Shown piece after piece: positions 9,075-18,408 of a stretch of DNA of 64,000 bases. Made by a program: the position numbers and the translations under genes. Source of the stretch: Novosphingobium sp. Chol11. GTDB taxonomy: Bacteria; Pseudomonadota; Alphaproteobacteria; Sphingomonadales; Sphingomonadaceae. Each line of letters opens with the position of its first letter. Position 1 is the first letter of the stretch. The stretch spans positions 47,751-111,750 of the forward strand of contig CAMDQO010000008.1 in the NCBI GenBank assembly GCA_945906105.1, in the 5' to 3' direction. Below the pieces are notes generated by a model. The model did not search any database, was not told the origin of the DNA, and saw only the letters and a list, made by a program, of their open reading frames with translations.

Positions 9075-9131
9075 CCTAACCGTAGTATCTGGCCTTAACC
9101 TTAGCGACCGGTCTTAACCGTAGCGACCAGT
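9075..9131. repeat. Three imperfect 19-bp tandem repeats at the pstB 3' end
   Basis: Units at 9075-9093, 9094-9112 and 9113-9131 share the core CTTAACCGTAGCGACC with a period of 19. The unit at 9113-9131 holds the last codons and stop of pstB (minus strand). The other two make up most of the pstB-phoU spacer, so the spacer looks like a local duplication of the gene end. The unit farthest from pstB is the most diverged. Confidence 0.7.
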
Positions 9132-9878
9132 GATATAATCCTTGGTACGCACTTCGCGAGGATTGGTGAAAATATCATGGGTGTCCCCATATTCAACCAT
9201 GGCTCCAAGGTGGAAAAAGGCGGTGCGTTGCGAAACGCGAGCCGCCTGCTGCATGGAATGGGTGACGATGACAATGGCGTAGCGGCCCTTGAGTTCGTCG
9301 ATCAGTTCTTCGATGCGCGCCGTGGCAATAGGATCGAGCGCCGAGCAGGGCTCGTCCATCAGGATCACCTCGGGATTGACGGCGATTGCCCGGGCAATGC
9401 ACAGGCGCTGCTGCTGACCGCCAGAAAGTGCGGTGCCGGGATCGGCCAGCCGATCCTTGACCTCATCCCACAGTCCGGCGCGGCGGAGCGACTTTTCGAT
9501 GATCGCGTCAAGCTCGTCCTTGCTGTCGGACAGACCATGAATGCGCGGGCCATAGGCGACATTTTCATAGATCGACTTGGGGAAGGGGTTTGGCTTCTGG
9601 AACACCATGCCAACGCGGGCGCGCAGTTCCACCACATCCATGCCGCTGGCATAGATGTCCCGGCCATCGAGGCAGATTTCACCCTCGACCCGGCAACCGG
9701 GGATGGTATCATTCATCCGGTTGAGCGCGCGCAAGAAAGTTGATTTGCCGCATCCCGATGGGCCGATGAAGGCGGTGACATGCTCGGTCGAAATGTCGAT
9801 CGAGACCTGGTCGATAGCCTGCTTCGCGCCGTAATAGACGTTCACGTTGTGGGCGGACATTTTTATCTTGTCTGTCAT
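9114..9878 (-). CDS. pstB: Phosphate ABC transporter ATP-binding protein PstB
   Basis: A 254-residue ATPase that powers phosphate import through PstCA. Walker A is GPSGCGKST near residues 38-46, the signature is LSGGQQQRL, and Walker B is [13 protein letters not shown]. The PstB-specific segment [20 protein letters not shown] is present. ATG 9878 ([12 protein letters not shown]) is chosen; a longer reading frame to 9923 would overlap pstA and adds no family sequence. Confidence 0.95.
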   Translation of the reverse strand: MTDKIKMSAHNVNVYYGAKQAIDQVSIDISTEHVTAFIGPSGCGKSTFLRALNRMNDTIPGCRVEGEICLDGRDIYASGMDVVELRARVGMVFQKPNPFPKSIYENVAYGPRIHGLSDSKDELDAIIEKSLRRAGLWDEVKDRLADPGTALSGGQQQRLCIARAIAVNPEVILMDEPCSALDPIATARIEELIDELKGRYAIVIVTHSMQQAARVSQRTAFFHLGAMVEYGDTHDIFTNPREVRTKDYITGRYG

Positions 9879-9882
9879 GAAT

Positions 9883-10767
9883 TTACCAGCGTGTCTCAAA
9901 CTTGTTGCGCAGGTAGATGGCAATACCGTTCATCACCAGCAGGAAAACCAGCAGCACGAGGATCGCCGCCGAAGTATTGCGGACAAAGGCCTGATCGATC
10001 TGATCCGACCACAGGAAAATCTGCATCGGCAGGACGGTGGCATTATCGGTGAAACCTTCTGGCGGGGTCGAGCCAAAAGCGCGCATACCGATCATCAGCA
10101 ACGGCGCAGTCTCGCCCAAGGCACGGGCCATGCCGATGATCGTGCCGGTCAGTATTCCGGGCAGCGCCAGTGGCAGGACGTGATGGAACACCGCCTGCAT
10201 CCGGCTGGCCCCTACCGCAAGAGCAGCATCGCGGATCGAAGGCGGAACGGCCTTGATCGCATTGCGGCCTGAAATGACGATTACCGGCATAGTCATCAGC
10301 GCCAGAGTCATGCCGCCCACCAGCGGAGAGGCGCGCGGCAGGCCGCCGATCTGGATGAATAGGGCGAGGCCCAGCAGCCCGAAAATGATCGAGGGCACGG
10401 CGGCAAGATTGTTGATCGAAACTTCGACCAGTTCAACCCAGCGGTTGCGCGGTGCGAATTCCTCAAGATAGATCGCAGAACAGACGCCGAGCGGAAATGA
10501 GAGTGCCAGGGTGATCGTCAGCGTGAAGATCGATCCCTTTACCGCACCCCAGACGCCGGCATCGGCTGCATTGGTCGAATCGGACTCAGCCAGAAAGTTC
10601 CAGTCGATGCCGCTGATGCCGTTCTTGAGCATGATCACCAGCAGCACCGCGAGGAACAGCAGCGACAGGGTGACGGCGAAAAAGCCAATCGCCTTGAATC
10701 GTGTTTCAGCCGCGTGCCGCTTGGCGATGCGCTGCTTCATCTCGGGATTTTGCCAGGCGCTATTCAT
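9883..10767 (-). CDS. pstA: Phosphate ABC transporter permease PstA
   Basis: A 294-residue inner-membrane permease forming the phosphate channel with PstC. The first membrane helix is at about residues 25-47, followed by five more. The binding-protein-dependent transport signature around [20 protein letters not shown] is the contact for PstB. ATG 10767 overlaps the end of pstC by 8 bases. The longer upstream frame is out-of-family Cys/Trp-rich sequence that merely reads through pstC. Confidence 0.93.
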   Translation of the reverse strand: MNSAWQNPEMKQRIAKRHAAETRFKAIGFFAVTLSLLFLAVLLVIMLKNGISGIDWNFLAESDSTNAADAGVWGAVKGSIFTLTITLALSFPLGVCSAIYLEEFAPRNRWVELVEVSINNLAAVPSIIFGLLGLALFIQIGGLPRASPLVGGMTLALMTMPVIVISGRNAIKAVPPSIRDAALAVGASRMQAVFHHVLPLALPGILTGTIIGMARALGETAPLLMIGMRAFGSTPPEGFTDNATVLPMQIFLWSDQIDQAFVRNTSAAILVLLVFLLVMNGIAIYLRNKFETRW

Positions 10768-12136
10768 AAGCTTCGCGATACTTTTTGACCACGCGCAAGG
10801 CGATGATATTGAGCACGAGGGTGACCATGAACAGCACCAGCCCCAGCGCGAAGGCTGACAGGGTCTTGGGGCTGTCAAATTCCTGATCGCCGGTCAGCAG
10901 CTGGACGATCTGATAGGTCACTGTCGTCATGGACTCGAACGGGTTGGCTGAAAGCTTGGCGGCAGCGCCAGCCGCCATGACGACGATCATCGTCTCGCCA
11001 ATCGCGCGGCTGATCGCCAGCATGATCCCGGCGACAATACCGGGCAGTGCGGCGGGGAGCAGCACCCGCTTGATCGTTTCAGACTTGGTCGCGCCCATCG
11101 CCAGCGAGCCATCACGCATGGCTTGCGGTACGGCGGCCAGAGCATCATCCGACATCGACGAGACGAAGGGGATGATCATCACCCCCATCACCAGACCTGC
11201 TGCCAGCGCAGATTCGGTTGAGGCATTTTCGATGCCGATGGCGGAGGCGAAATCGCGCACATTGGGTGCGACGGTCAAGGCAGCGAAATAGCCATAGACC
11301 ACGGTGGGAATGCCCGCGAGCACCTCCAATATCGGCTTGAACCAGCGGCGAACCCCAGGGCTGGCATATTGCGTCAGGAAAATCGCGCTCATCAGTCCGA
11401 GCGGGATAGCCACCACCATGGCAATGATCGCACCGATATAGATCGTGCCCCAGAACAGCGGCACCGCGCCAAAATCATGGGCGATTTCGGCATCACTGCC
11501 GCCCTGTGACGGAGCCCAGTGCAATCCAGTGAGGAATGAGAAGGGGGAGACATGGTTGAAAAACAGGGCCGCCTCATAGAGCAGTGAGGCGATGATGCCC
11601 GCTGTGGTCAGGACGGCGACAAGCGAGGCCAGCAGCAAAGCCGCCATTGTCGCAGTTTCCACGCGCGTTCGTGCGGGGAAGGAGGCCTTGATCCTGGTAT
11701 AGCCATAACCGCCGCCCGCCAGCGCGGCGAGTGCCACTACCAAAGCGCCGAGCAAGCCATAGCGCGTTTGCGCCGATTTATACGGCGCGGCCAATTCGCT
11801 CGCCAGCGGGTTGAACACGGCGGCGGTGGGATCAGATACCAGAGTTTTCGCTTCTGCCAGAACCGCGTCACGTTCAATATCGAGCGCGGGAAGTTTGGCT
11901 GCCACTGGATCAGCCAGCACCGCCGAATGGACCAGTCCAGGCGATATTCCGCCCCAAGCCGCCCAGGCGAGCAGCGCCGGGCCGAGGATCCATAGTGCCA
12001 GGTGCATGCCGTGATAGGCCGGCACCGCGCGCAACGATCCGCGTCCGGTATAAAGCAACCGGGCCCTGGCGCGACCGGCAAACCAGCCGGCCAGGCCAAG
12101 GCCCAGGATCAACAAAAGGACAAATTGGGCAATCAT
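10760..12136 (-). CDS. pstC: Phosphate ABC transporter permease PstC
   Basis: A 458-residue permease, longer than the roughly 310-320 residues of E. coli PstC. The extra is an N-terminal extension with two membrane helices (about 1-20 and 45-65), a soluble segment and another helix before the standard six-helix core. This extended form is common in alphaproteobacteria. The ATPase-contact loop GATKSETIKRVLLPAALPGI is near residues 345-365. It lies 19 bases after pstS and overlaps pstA. Confidence 0.93.
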   Translation of the reverse strand: MIAQFVLLLILGLGLAGWFAGRARARLLYTGRGSLRAVPAYHGMHLALWILGPALLAWAAWGGISPGLVHSAVLADPVAAKLPALDIERDAVLAEAKTLVSDPTAAVFNPLASELAAPYKSAQTRYGLLGALVVALAALAGGGYGYTRIKASFPARTRVETATMAALLLASLVAVLTTAGIIASLLYEAALFFNHVSPFSFLTGLHWAPSQGGSDAEIAHDFGAVPLFWGTIYIGAIIAMVVAIPLGLMSAIFLTQYASPGVRRWFKPILEVLAGIPTVVYGYFAALTVAPNVRDFASAIGIENASTESALAAGLVMGVMIIPFVSSMSDDALAAVPQAMRDGSLAMGATKSETIKRVLLPAALPGIVAGIMLAISRAIGETMIVVMAAGAAAKLSANPFESMTTVTYQIVQLLTGDQEFDSPKTLSAFALGLVLFMVTLVLNIIALRVVKKYREAYE

Positions 12137-12155
12137 GTGATTTTTTGAATTGCTC

Positions 12156-13196
12156 TTATTTCAGCTGCGCGGGATCGAGCAGCGTCATCTTTGTCGCAAT
12201 ATCGGCGCTCTTGGCGCGCACATCTTCAGGAGCGATCACCATGCCCTTGGTTTTGAGATAGCCCTCGGGACCCCAAGCCTTTGCCCACTCGGCAACATAT
12301 TCCTTCAGCCCCTTGATGACATTGAGGTGCGCCGATTTGACATAGATATAAAGCGGGCGCGCGCCGGGGTATGAAAAGTCAGAGATCGACGCATAAGTCG
12401 GCATCACACCGTTCATGGTCACGCCCTTCAGCTTGTCGCCATTCTCCTCAAGGAAGGAAAAGCCGAAGATGCCGATTGCCTTGGGGTTTTCTGAAATCTT
12501 CTGGACGATCAGATTGTCGTTCTCACCCGAATCAACATAGGCGCCATCTTCGCGAACACCGGTGCAGATCTTCTTGTGCGCATCCTTGTCCTTCTCCTTC
12601 AGTTCCTTCATCGCCGGATCGCTCTCGCAACCCTTGGTGAGGATCAGTTCGGCCAAGGCATCGCGCGTGCCTGAAGTCGATGGCGGGCCATAGACGAGGA
12701 TGGGAATGGCCGGGAGCGAGGAGTTCACGTCGCTCCAGTTCTTGGCCGTATTGGCCTTGCCGAACGGATTGGCGGCAAGCGCCTTGTAAACGTCGGTCGG
12801 CGACAGTGCCATGCCGGGGCCACCGCTGGCTTCAGCAAAGGCGATGCCATCGAGGCCGACCTGAATTTCAACGATGTCCTTGACGCCATTCTTGGCGCAA
12901 TCGGCATATTCGGAAGCTTTCATGCGGCGCGAGGCGTTTTCGATATCGGGGTGCTTCGGACCGGTGCCTGCGCAAAACAGCTTCATGCCCGCGCCAGTTC
13001 CGGTCGATTCGATATGGGGTGACTTGATGCCAGAGTTCTTGGCAGTCTGTTCAGCAACCGCTGCGCTGAAAGGATAGACAGTCGACGAGCCGACTACCTG
13101 CACGTAATCGCGCGAGGCAGAGCCGCCCCCGCCGCCACAAGCGGAGAGGGCGAGGGTGGAAATCACAGTGAAAGCAGCAGTCCCGAGCTTAGTCAT
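12156..13196 (-). CDS. pstS: Phosphate-binding lipoprotein PstS
   Basis: A 346-residue periplasmic phosphate receptor. The signal peptide ends in a lipobox LSAC (Cys20) followed by a Gly-rich spacer. The mature protein begins VQVVGSSTVYPF, a phosphate-contact segment, with ESTGTGAGMKLFCAG and PSTSGTRDAL contributing further ligands. ATG 13196 is preceded by GAGGTTGAT and is preferred to an upstream frame to 13274 that lacks a signal peptide. A Pho box lies about 45 bases upstream. Confidence 0.95.
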   Translation of the reverse strand: MTKLGTAAFTVISTLALSACGGGGGSASRDYVQVVGSSTVYPFSAAVAEQTAKNSGIKSPHIESTGTGAGMKLFCAGTGPKHPDIENASRRMKASEYADCAKNGVKDIVEIQVGLDGIAFAEASGGPGMALSPTDVYKALAANPFGKANTAKNWSDVNSSLPAIPILVYGPPSTSGTRDALAELILTKGCESDPAMKELKEKDKDAHKKICTGVREDGAYVDSGENDNLIVQKISENPKAIGIFGFSFLEENGDKLKGVTMNGVMPTYASISDFSYPGARPLYIYVKSAHLNVIKGLKEYVAEWAKAWGPEGYLKTKGMVIAPEDVRAKSADIATKMTLLDPAQLK

Positions 13197-13242
13197 ATCA
13201 ACCTCTTGTCTTGGAGTTTCTGCAGGCCGGATATTGCGATTA

Positions 13243-13262
13243 TGTGACGCTATCATGACAAA
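13243..13262 (-). promoter_or_regulatory. Pho box upstream of pstS
   Basis: Read on the minus strand, TTTGTCAT is followed by a 4-base spacer and GCGTCACA, giving two TGTCAT/GTCAC half-sites 11 bases apart. That is the direct-repeat layout bound by PhoB. It lies between phoR and pstS, about 47-66 bases before the pstS start. A third weaker half-site (GTTAC) lies just upstream at about 13270-13274. Confidence 0.7.
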
Positions 13263-13286
13263 GCGTTGTAACAATCAGACTCTCGA

Positions 13287-14294
13287 TCAACTTGAAAAGC
13301 TAGTCTGCCTCAGCAGCGGTAGAATGAATGAAGCGGTGGTTCCTTCGCCGGACCGGCTGGCAATGTCAAAGCGCCCGCGATGACGTTCCACAATATGTTT
13401 GACGATAGCCAGACCAAGCCCGGTTCCACCGGCTGCGCGGCTGCGGCTGGTATCGGCACGGTAGAAGCGTTCGGTGAGCCGGGGCAGGTGCTCCGGGGCG
13501 ATTCCGTCGCCTTCATCATGAATGGCAAGCGCCATGCGGCCCGAATCGGTGGTCTCGATAGTGAGTGAAATCGTGCCCTCCGGTTTGCCGTATTTCACTG
13601 CATTGTCGATGAGATTGCGCAGTACCTGGGCCAGCTGTGATCTGTCTCCGGCCACAATCGCCGATTCGCAATTGGCAGTGATGCCAAGTTGCGCGCGACC
13701 GCGCACTTCGCCGGCACATTCATGAGCCAGCTCGATCATGTCGATCGGTTCTGTCGGGGCATCGTGCTTTATGGCCTCGATTCGCGACAGCGACATCAGG
13801 TCAGAGACCAGCGATTGCATGCGTTTTGCCTCATGCGCGATGATCCCCAGGAAGCGATTACGTATCTCGGGATCGTCTCCGGCCTTGGGATCTTCAAGTG
13901 TTTCAACATAGCCGAGAATCGCGGCAAGCGGCGTGCGCAATTCGTGGCTGGCATTGGCGACGAAATCGGCGTGAGCGCGCGCCACGCTGACCCGCACTGA
14001 CAGATCTTCCAGCACAACCAGCCGGGCACCGCCATCAAGGACATGGCACGTGATCTGCCAGCGACTGCTGCGTACTGATAATCCATCCACGATGGCTGTG
14101 CCGCCGCTTTGCGTGGCAACCAGGGCCAGAGCCTTGGGGTTGCGGATTGCGATGCGGATATCCTCGCCGATGATATGTGCGCCGAGAAGCTCGCGCGCTG
14201 CGGCATTGGCGAAGCTCACTTGGCCTTGCTCGATAAGCAGAGCGGCGCTGGCAACGTGTTCGAGCAATTGCAGGTCATGACTGGGCATAGCCAC
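13287..14294 (-). CDS. phoR: Phosphate regulon sensor kinase PhoR, without membrane segment
   Basis: A 335-residue histidine kinase. A PAS-like domain (about 1-95) leads into the HisKA domain with phosphoacceptor His117 in [16 protein letters not shown]. The ATPase domain has the N box [10 protein letters not shown]1 HDEGDGI and G2 [13 protein letters not shown]. Unlike E. coli PhoR (about 430 residues, membrane anchored), I see no hydrophobic N-terminal helix, so it is probably cytosolic and relies on contact with PhoU or Pst. It is upstream of pstS in the same direction. Confidence 0.88.
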   Translation of the reverse strand: MAMPSHDLQLLEHVASAALLIEQGQVSFANAAARELLGAHIIGEDIRIAIRNPKALALVATQSGGTAIVDGLSVRSSRWQITCHVLDGGARLVVLEDLSVRVSVARAHADFVANASHELRTPLAAILGYVETLEDPKAGDDPEIRNRFLGIIAHEAKRMQSLVSDLMSLSRIEAIKHDAPTEPIDMIELAHECAGEVRGRAQLGITANCESAIVAGDRSQLAQVLRNLIDNAVKYGKPEGTISLTIETTDSGRMALAIHDEGDGIAPEHLPRLTERFYRADTSRSRAAGGTGLGLAIVKHIVERHRGRFDIASRSGEGTTASFILPLLRQTSFSS

Positions 14295-14412
14295 TCCTCT
14301 AGCGGAGCGCGCTGTCGCTGTCAGCAGGGGCGTGGGTCAGCAGGGGCGTGGAATATGTGCTTTTTGGCAGAACAGCTTGTTACCAACCCCTCCAGCGCCT
14401 AGATGCACGCCC

Positions 14413-15162
14413 ATGTCCGGAGAAATAACTGACAACCGCGGTCGCGGTGAAGCTTCTTGGCACTGGCCAAGTATCCATCCCGAAGGTCGCAAGTTTGCCT
14501 TGATAGCAGCGGCGGCATCGCTTGGTGCTGCTCTGCTCGCCTTGGAAACCATCGCCTGGCCGCTGGCCGTGCTGGTGCTGTGCATTCTGGCGTTTTTTCG
14601 CGATCCGCAGCGGATAACACCGCAGGATGACAAATGCATTGTTGCGCCGGCCGATGGCTTGATCTGCCTGATTCAGCGGGTGCCACCACCGCGCGAACTG
14701 GTGATTGATGATGGACGCGGCACTGCGCATCTGGGCGAAGCGCCGGTCACGCGCATCTCGATTTTCATGAGTGTGTTCGATGTCCACATCAACCGTGCGC
14801 CAGTGGGGGGCACGGTGCGGCGTCTGGTCTATATTCCGGGGCGCTTCCTCAATGCCGATCTCGACAAGGCGAGCGAAGAGAATGAGCGGCAGCATATTTT
14901 GATCGAACGTGCAGATGGCGTGAAAATCGGCTTTACCCAGATCGCTGGCCTGGTGGCGCGGCGCATCGTGCCTTTCGTCAAACCGGGCGATATGCTTGCT
15001 GTCGGCCAGCGCGTTGGCCTGATCCGCTTTGGCAGCCGGGTTGATGTCTATCTGCCCGAAGGCACCGAGCCGCGCGTGCTTCTGGGGCAAAAGGTGATCG
15101 CTGGCGAAACCGTGCTGGCACAGCTTGGCGAACAATTGCTGATCGAGGGAGTCAGTCAGTGA
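14413..15162 (+). CDS. psd: Phosphatidylserine decarboxylase proenzyme
   Basis: A 249-residue enzyme that converts phosphatidylserine to phosphatidylethanolamine at the inner membrane. It is of the short alphaproteobacterial type. Two hydrophobic segments lie at about residues 28-60. [14 protein letters not shown] holds the conserved Asp-His pair, and the self-cleavage site Gly-Ser is in [11 protein letters not shown] near the C-terminus, producing the pyruvoyl alpha chain. ATG 14413 is chosen for family fit; an in-frame upstream codon at 14332 adds unrelated sequence. Overlaps pssA (GTGA), coupling the two consecutive pathway steps. Confidence 0.93.
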   Translation: MSGEITDNRGRGEASWHWPSIHPEGRKFALIAAAASLGAALLALETIAWPLAVLVLCILAFFRDPQRITPQDDKCIVAPADGLICLIQRVPPPRELVIDDGRGTAHLGEAPVTRISIFMSVFDVHINRAPVGGTVRRLVYIPGRFLNADLDKASEENERQHILIERADGVKIGFTQIAGLVARRIVPFVKPGDMLAVGQRVGLIRFGSRVDVYLPEGTEPRVLLGQKVIAGETVLAQLGEQLLIEGVSQ

Positions 15163-15968
15163 GCGAAGCGCGCGAGACCGGTATGCGGTTGCCTGGCGGC
15201 CTGCCGATTCGCGCACTGATTCCCAATGCCATAACCGCCGCAGCACTTGGCTTCGGGCTGACCGGCATCCGCTTTGCCATTACCGGAGATTGGGAAAAAG
15301 CCGTGTTGGCAGTGATGCTGGCAGGGATTCTTGACGGACTGGATGGCCGTGTTGCCCGCGCGCTGAAGGCGCAATCACGCTTTGGTGCCGAGCTTGACAG
15401 TCTGGCGGACAACGTCTCCTTTGGCGTCGCTCCTGCCTTGATCCTGTTTCTGTGGTCGCTGCAGGAATTGCCGCGTGTCGGCTGGTATGCCAGTCTGGCC
15501 TTCGCCATCTGCTGTGCTCTGAGGCTTGCCCGCTTCAATGCGCAGATTGATACGGTGGAACAGCCGCACAAGTCTGCCGGGTTCCTGACCGGGGTTCCCG
15601 CGCCAATGGGGGCCGGCCTTGCCTTTCTGCCATTCTATCTGTGGCTGGCGACGGGGCTGCCGGAATTTCGTGAGCCACTGGTCGTTGGTGGCTGGCTCAT
15701 GCTGATGGCCTTCCTGCTGATCTCCAGCGTGGCGACCTTGAGCTGGACTTCGCTGCGCCCGCGCCGAAGCATCAGGCTTGAGTTGCTAGCTCTGCTCGGA
15801 ATTGTTGGCGCGGCCTTGTTGAACGAACCGTGGTGGACGCTGGCCGGGATCTGCGTCGTCTATCTGCTGACACTGCCTTATGCGATGTGGTCATATGCCC
15901 GCGTCAAGCGGCAGCGCGCAGCGCGTCCCGGCATGGCGACTGTAGCGAGCGCGCCGGTCGATAGCTGA
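15159..15968 (+). CDS. pssA: CDP-diacylglycerol--serine O-phosphatidyltransferase
   Basis: A 269-residue inner-membrane enzyme making phosphatidylserine from CDP-diacylglycerol and serine, the substrate of Psd. The CDP-alcohol phosphatidyltransferase motif DGx2DGx2ARx(8)Gx3Dx3D spans residues 59-84 (DGLDGRVAR through ELDSLAD) with all metal-binding aspartates intact. About eight membrane helices are evident. It starts with GTG at 15159, overlapping the psd stop by four bases. The last 65 bases overlap the convergent small membrane protein gene. Confidence 0.94.
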   Translation: MSEARETGMRLPGGLPIRALIPNAITAAALGFGLTGIRFAITGDWEKAVLAVMLAGILDGLDGRVARALKAQSRFGAELDSLADNVSFGVAPALILFLWSLQELPRVGWYASLAFAICCALRLARFNAQIDTVEQPHKSAGFLTGVPAPMGAGLAFLPFYLWLATGLPEFREPLVVGGWLMLMAFLLISSVATLSWTSLRPRRSIRLELLALLGIVGAALLNEPWWTLAGICVVYLLTLPYAMWSYARVKRQRAARPGMATVASAPVDS

Positions 15969-16179
15969 CCATTGCTGCCCTTGGGGCAGGACGAACGACT
16001 GTTGAAATCACCGCAGCGCGGAAGTCGCGCATCTCGTTCAGTGAGGCGAGCTCTCCGCGCAATTGCATCACACGTGGGGCGACCGAGCGCCAGGTGACGA
16101 TCATCGATCCGATGGCGAGCAAGCCCGCGGCGATGAACAGCATATCGAGTGCGATCTGTAGCCCCTGCGAAACCATCAT
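15904..16179 (-). CDS. Small single-pass membrane protein downstream of an SOS-type control region
   Basis: A 91-residue protein of unrecognised family. One hydrophobic helix (about residues 8-28, LDMLFIAAGLLAIGSMIV) is followed by a basic amphipathic stretch (RVMQLRGELASLNEMRDFR, about 36-54) and a poorly conserved-looking Arg/Ala-rich tail that overlaps pssA. AGGA lies 7 bases before the ATG, supporting a real gene. A perfect GTTC-N7-GTTC box lies about 110-125 bases upstream and a DnaA box about 50 bases upstream. SOS-induced single-pass division inhibitors of this size are known in Caulobacter (SidA type); no homology is claimed, only a parallel in layout. Confidence 0.6.
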   Translation of the reverse strand: MMVSQGLQIALDMLFIAAGLLAIGSMIVTWRSVAPRVMQLRGELASLNEMRDFRAAVISTVVRPAPRAAMVSYRPARSLQSPCRDALRAAA

Positions 16180-16229
16180 CGAACATCCTTTTGCCTGTTC
16201 ACCAAACTGTGGTGAAGCTGTTGACTGCC

Positions 16230-16238
16230 TGTGGATAA
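16230..16238 (-). promoter_or_regulatory. Consensus DnaA box
   Basis: TTATCCACA read on the minus strand is the perfect 9-base DnaA recognition sequence. It lies between the LexA box and the start of the small membrane protein gene at 16179. A single box could occur by chance, but it sits in a short control region with other strong sites. Confidence 0.5.
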
Positions 16239-16258
16239 GGCATCTTGTACTATAACTT

Positions 16259-16342
16259 AACTGGCGGAATTTGGTTCCTTGTGCAGAATGTTCACTATAT
16301 GTTCCAATGCGTCAAGAGTTTTTTTCAACTGGCGGAATTTGG
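16259..16342. repeat. 16-bp direct repeat flanking the LexA box
   Basis: The sequence AACTGGCGGAATTTGG occurs exactly at 16259-16274 and again at 16327-16342, 68 bases apart. The LexA box at 16290-16304 lies between the copies. No transposase or target duplication pattern accompanies them. They may be paired operator sites or a remnant of a local duplication. Confidence 0.8.
16290..16304. promoter_or_regulatory. LexA (SOS) box, alphaproteobacterial type
   Basis: GTTCACTATATGTTC matches the alphaproteobacterial LexA consensus GTTC-N7-GTTC exactly, with an AT-rich core. On the minus strand a TTGACG -35-like hexamer (16315-16310) lies directly upstream, so a bound repressor would cover a promoter reading toward the 91-residue membrane protein. 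The site is also about 240 bases upstream of rpsB on the plus strand, so control in that direction cannot be excluded. Confidence 0.6.
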
Positions 16343-16540
16343 CAAGTGAGCGCCTCGCAAATTCCTCACTGGTAATTGGCGTGCAATGCCGCTAATGGCC
16401 CGCTCGTTCACGGGAATCACTGCCATTCGGGCGGCTGAGTTTTCGAGAGCAAATTCACATGGGAAGCACTCATACCGGTGCCGTGGCGGGGTCTCCGCCT
16501 GGTTCCAGCTTCCCAGAGGCACAACCGGAAGGAAATACTT

Positions 16541-17389
16541 ATGGCGGCTCCCACCGTCTCGATGTCACAGCTTATTGAAGCTGGCGCGCACTTCGGCCAC
16601 CAGACCCACCGTTGGAACCCGCGCATGAAGCCGTATATCTTCGGCGCGCGGAACGGCGTTCACATCCTTGACCTGTCGCAGACCGTGCCGCTGTTTGCGC
16701 GCGCTCTCGAATTTGTCTCTGCGACTGTTCAGAATGGCGGCAAGGTTCTGTTCGTTGGCACCAAGCGCCAGGCGCAGGAGCCGATCGCTCAGGCTGCCCG
16801 CCAGTGTGGCCAGCACTTCGTCAACCATCGCTGGCTGGGCGGAATGCTCACCAACTGGAAGACCATCTCGGGTTCGATCAAGCGCTTCAAGGCGCTGGAA
16901 GAGCAGCTGGCGGGTGACACCACCGGCCTGACCAAGAAGGAAGTCCTTCAGCTCACCCGCGAGCGTGACAAGTTCGAGATGTCGCTTGGCGGCATCCGCG
17001 ACATGGGCGGCATTCCGGACGTGATGTTCGTGATCGACGCCAACAAGGAAGAGCTGGCGATCAAGGAAGCCAATGTTCTGGGCATTCCGGTCATCGCCAT
17101 CCTTGATTCCAACGTCAATCCCGCTGGCATCTCGTTCCCGGTTCCGGCCAACGACGACGCCAGCCGCGCCATCCGCCTGTACTGCGAAGCCATTGCTTCT
17201 GCAGCGACCAAGGGCGGCCGTGAAGCCGTGGTCAACTCTGGCATCGATATCGGCGCCATGGCTGAGCCGCTGCCTGAAGAAGCTGCCGTTGTTGAAGTGG
17301 TTGCTGAAGAGCCAGCCGTTGAAATGGCCGCTGCCGCTGAAGCCGTGACGGCTGAAGTTGTTGCTGAGGAAACCGCCACCGAGGCTTGA
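16541..17389 (+). CDS. rpsB: 30S ribosomal protein S2
   Basis: A 282-residue small-subunit protein. The family signatures [17 protein letters not shown] (about 9-25) and [20 protein letters not shown] near residue 167 are present. The last 45 residues form an Ala/Glu/Val-rich tail beyond the E. coli length (241), common in alphaproteobacteria. ATG 16541 follows a clear AAGGAA ribosome site. First gene of the translation and envelope cluster; the 360-base upstream region holds the SOS-type sites described separately and could also carry an S2-binding leader. Confidence 0.96.
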   Translation: MAAPTVSMSQLIEAGAHFGHQTHRWNPRMKPYIFGARNGVHILDLSQTVPLFARALEFVSATVQNGGKVLFVGTKRQAQEPIAQAARQCGQHFVNHRWLGGMLTNWKTISGSIKRFKALEEQLAGDTTGLTKKEVLQLTRERDKFEMSLGGIRDMGGIPDVMFVIDANKEELAIKEANVLGIPVIAILDSNVNPAGISFPVPANDDASRAIRLYCEAIASAATKGGREAVVNSGIDIGAMAEPLPEEAAVVEVVAEEPAVEMAAAAEAVTAEVVAEETATEA

Positions 17390-17414
17390 GGCCTCGTTGT
17401 CATCAAAACTTAGT

Positions 17415-17438
17415 GCGCCGGGCCTATGCGCCCGGCGC
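17415..17438 (+). terminator. Hairpin between rpsB and tsf (attenuator-like)
   Basis: GCGCCGGGC (17415-17423) pairs perfectly with GCCCGGCGC (17430-17438) across a 6-base loop, followed by TTAGCTTTATT. The T-run is broken, so partial termination or mRNA stabilisation between rpsB and tsf is more likely than a strong stop. Confidence 0.55.
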
Positions 17439-17467
17439 TTAGCTTTATTCCCAAGAGGACTTGTCCA

Positions 17468-18391
17468 ATGGCCTATACCGCCACTGACGTGAAGAATCTG
17501 CGCGAGCGCACTGGCGCCGGCATGATGGATTGCAAGCGGGCGCTCGACGATACCGCCGGTGATATCGAAGCCGCCGTTGATCTGCTGCGCACCAAAGGCC
17601 TTGCCGCCGTTGCCAAGAAATCAAGCCGCACCGCGGCTGAAGGTCTGGTCGGCGTGGCCGTTTCGGGCACCAAGGGCGTTGCCGTCGAGGTTAATTCCGA
17701 CACCGATTTCGTCGCCAAGAACGATCAGTTCCAGGATTTCGTCCGCAGCACCACCGAAGTGGCGCTGGGCGCAAGTTCGGATGATGTCGAAGCACTGAAA
17801 GCTGCAGCCTATCCGGGCGGCGGCACTGTTCTCGACAAGCTGATCAACAATGTTGCCACCATCGGTGAGAACCAGCAGGTTCGCCGCATGAAGACCGTTT
17901 CGGTCAGCAGTGGCATCGTCGTGCCCTATATGCACAACGCTGCTGCTCCGGGCCTTGGCAAGATCGGTGTGCTGGTCGCGCTGGAGAGCGAAGCGGGCGC
18001 TGACGTGCTCGAACCGCTCGGCAAGCAGATCGCCATGCATATCGCAGCGGCTTTCCCGTTGGCACTGAACGCCGATGGCCTCGATGCCGAAATGATCGCC
18101 CGTGAGCGCAAGATCGCTGGTGAAAAGGCTGCCGAGAGCGGCAAGCCTGCTGAAGTGCAAGCCAAGATGGTCGATGGTGCAGTCGCCAAGTTCGCCAAGG
18201 ACAATGCTCTGCTCAGCCAGATCTTCGTGATGGACAACAAGACGCCAGTTGCTCAGGTCGTCGAAGCTGCCGGCAAGGCTGCCGGTGCCAAGATCGTGCT
18301 GAAGGACTATGTCCGCTTCCAGCTCGGTGAAGGCATCGAGAAGGCCGAAACCGATTTCGCCGCTGAAGTGGCGGCTGCGGTCGGCGCCTGA
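17468..18391 (+). CDS. tsf: Translation elongation factor Ts
   Basis: A 307-residue nucleotide exchange factor for EF-Tu. The N-terminal UBA-like domain contains [19 protein letters not shown], and the EF-Ts signature [10 protein letters not shown] at about residues 77-86 holds the Asp80-Phe81 pair that displaces Mg from EF-Tu. ATG 17468 follows AAGAGGAC. It is downstream of rpsB as in most bacteria and is followed by a terminator that lies inside the 3' end of the convergent gene. Confidence 0.96.
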   Translation: MAYTATDVKNLRERTGAGMMDCKRALDDTAGDIEAAVDLLRTKGLAAVAKKSSRTAAEGLVGVAVSGTKGVAVEVNSDTDFVAKNDQFQDFVRSTTEVALGASSDDVEALKAAAYPGGGTVLDKLINNVATIGENQQVRRMKTVSVSSGIVVPYMHNAAAPGLGKIGVLVALESEAGADVLEPLGKQIAMHIAAAFPLALNADGLDAEMIARERKIAGEKAAESGKPAEVQAKMVDGAVAKFAKDNALLSQIFVMDNKTPVAQVVEAAGKAAGAKIVLKDYVRFQLGEGIEKAETDFAAEVAAAVGA

Positions 18392-18408
18392 TCTAACTCA
18401 AAGCTGAT

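Noticed and set aside
9193..9743. Long overlapping frames antisense to pst genes
   Set aside because: These are shadow frames of the conserved pst genes with no family features, as expected in high-GC DNA.
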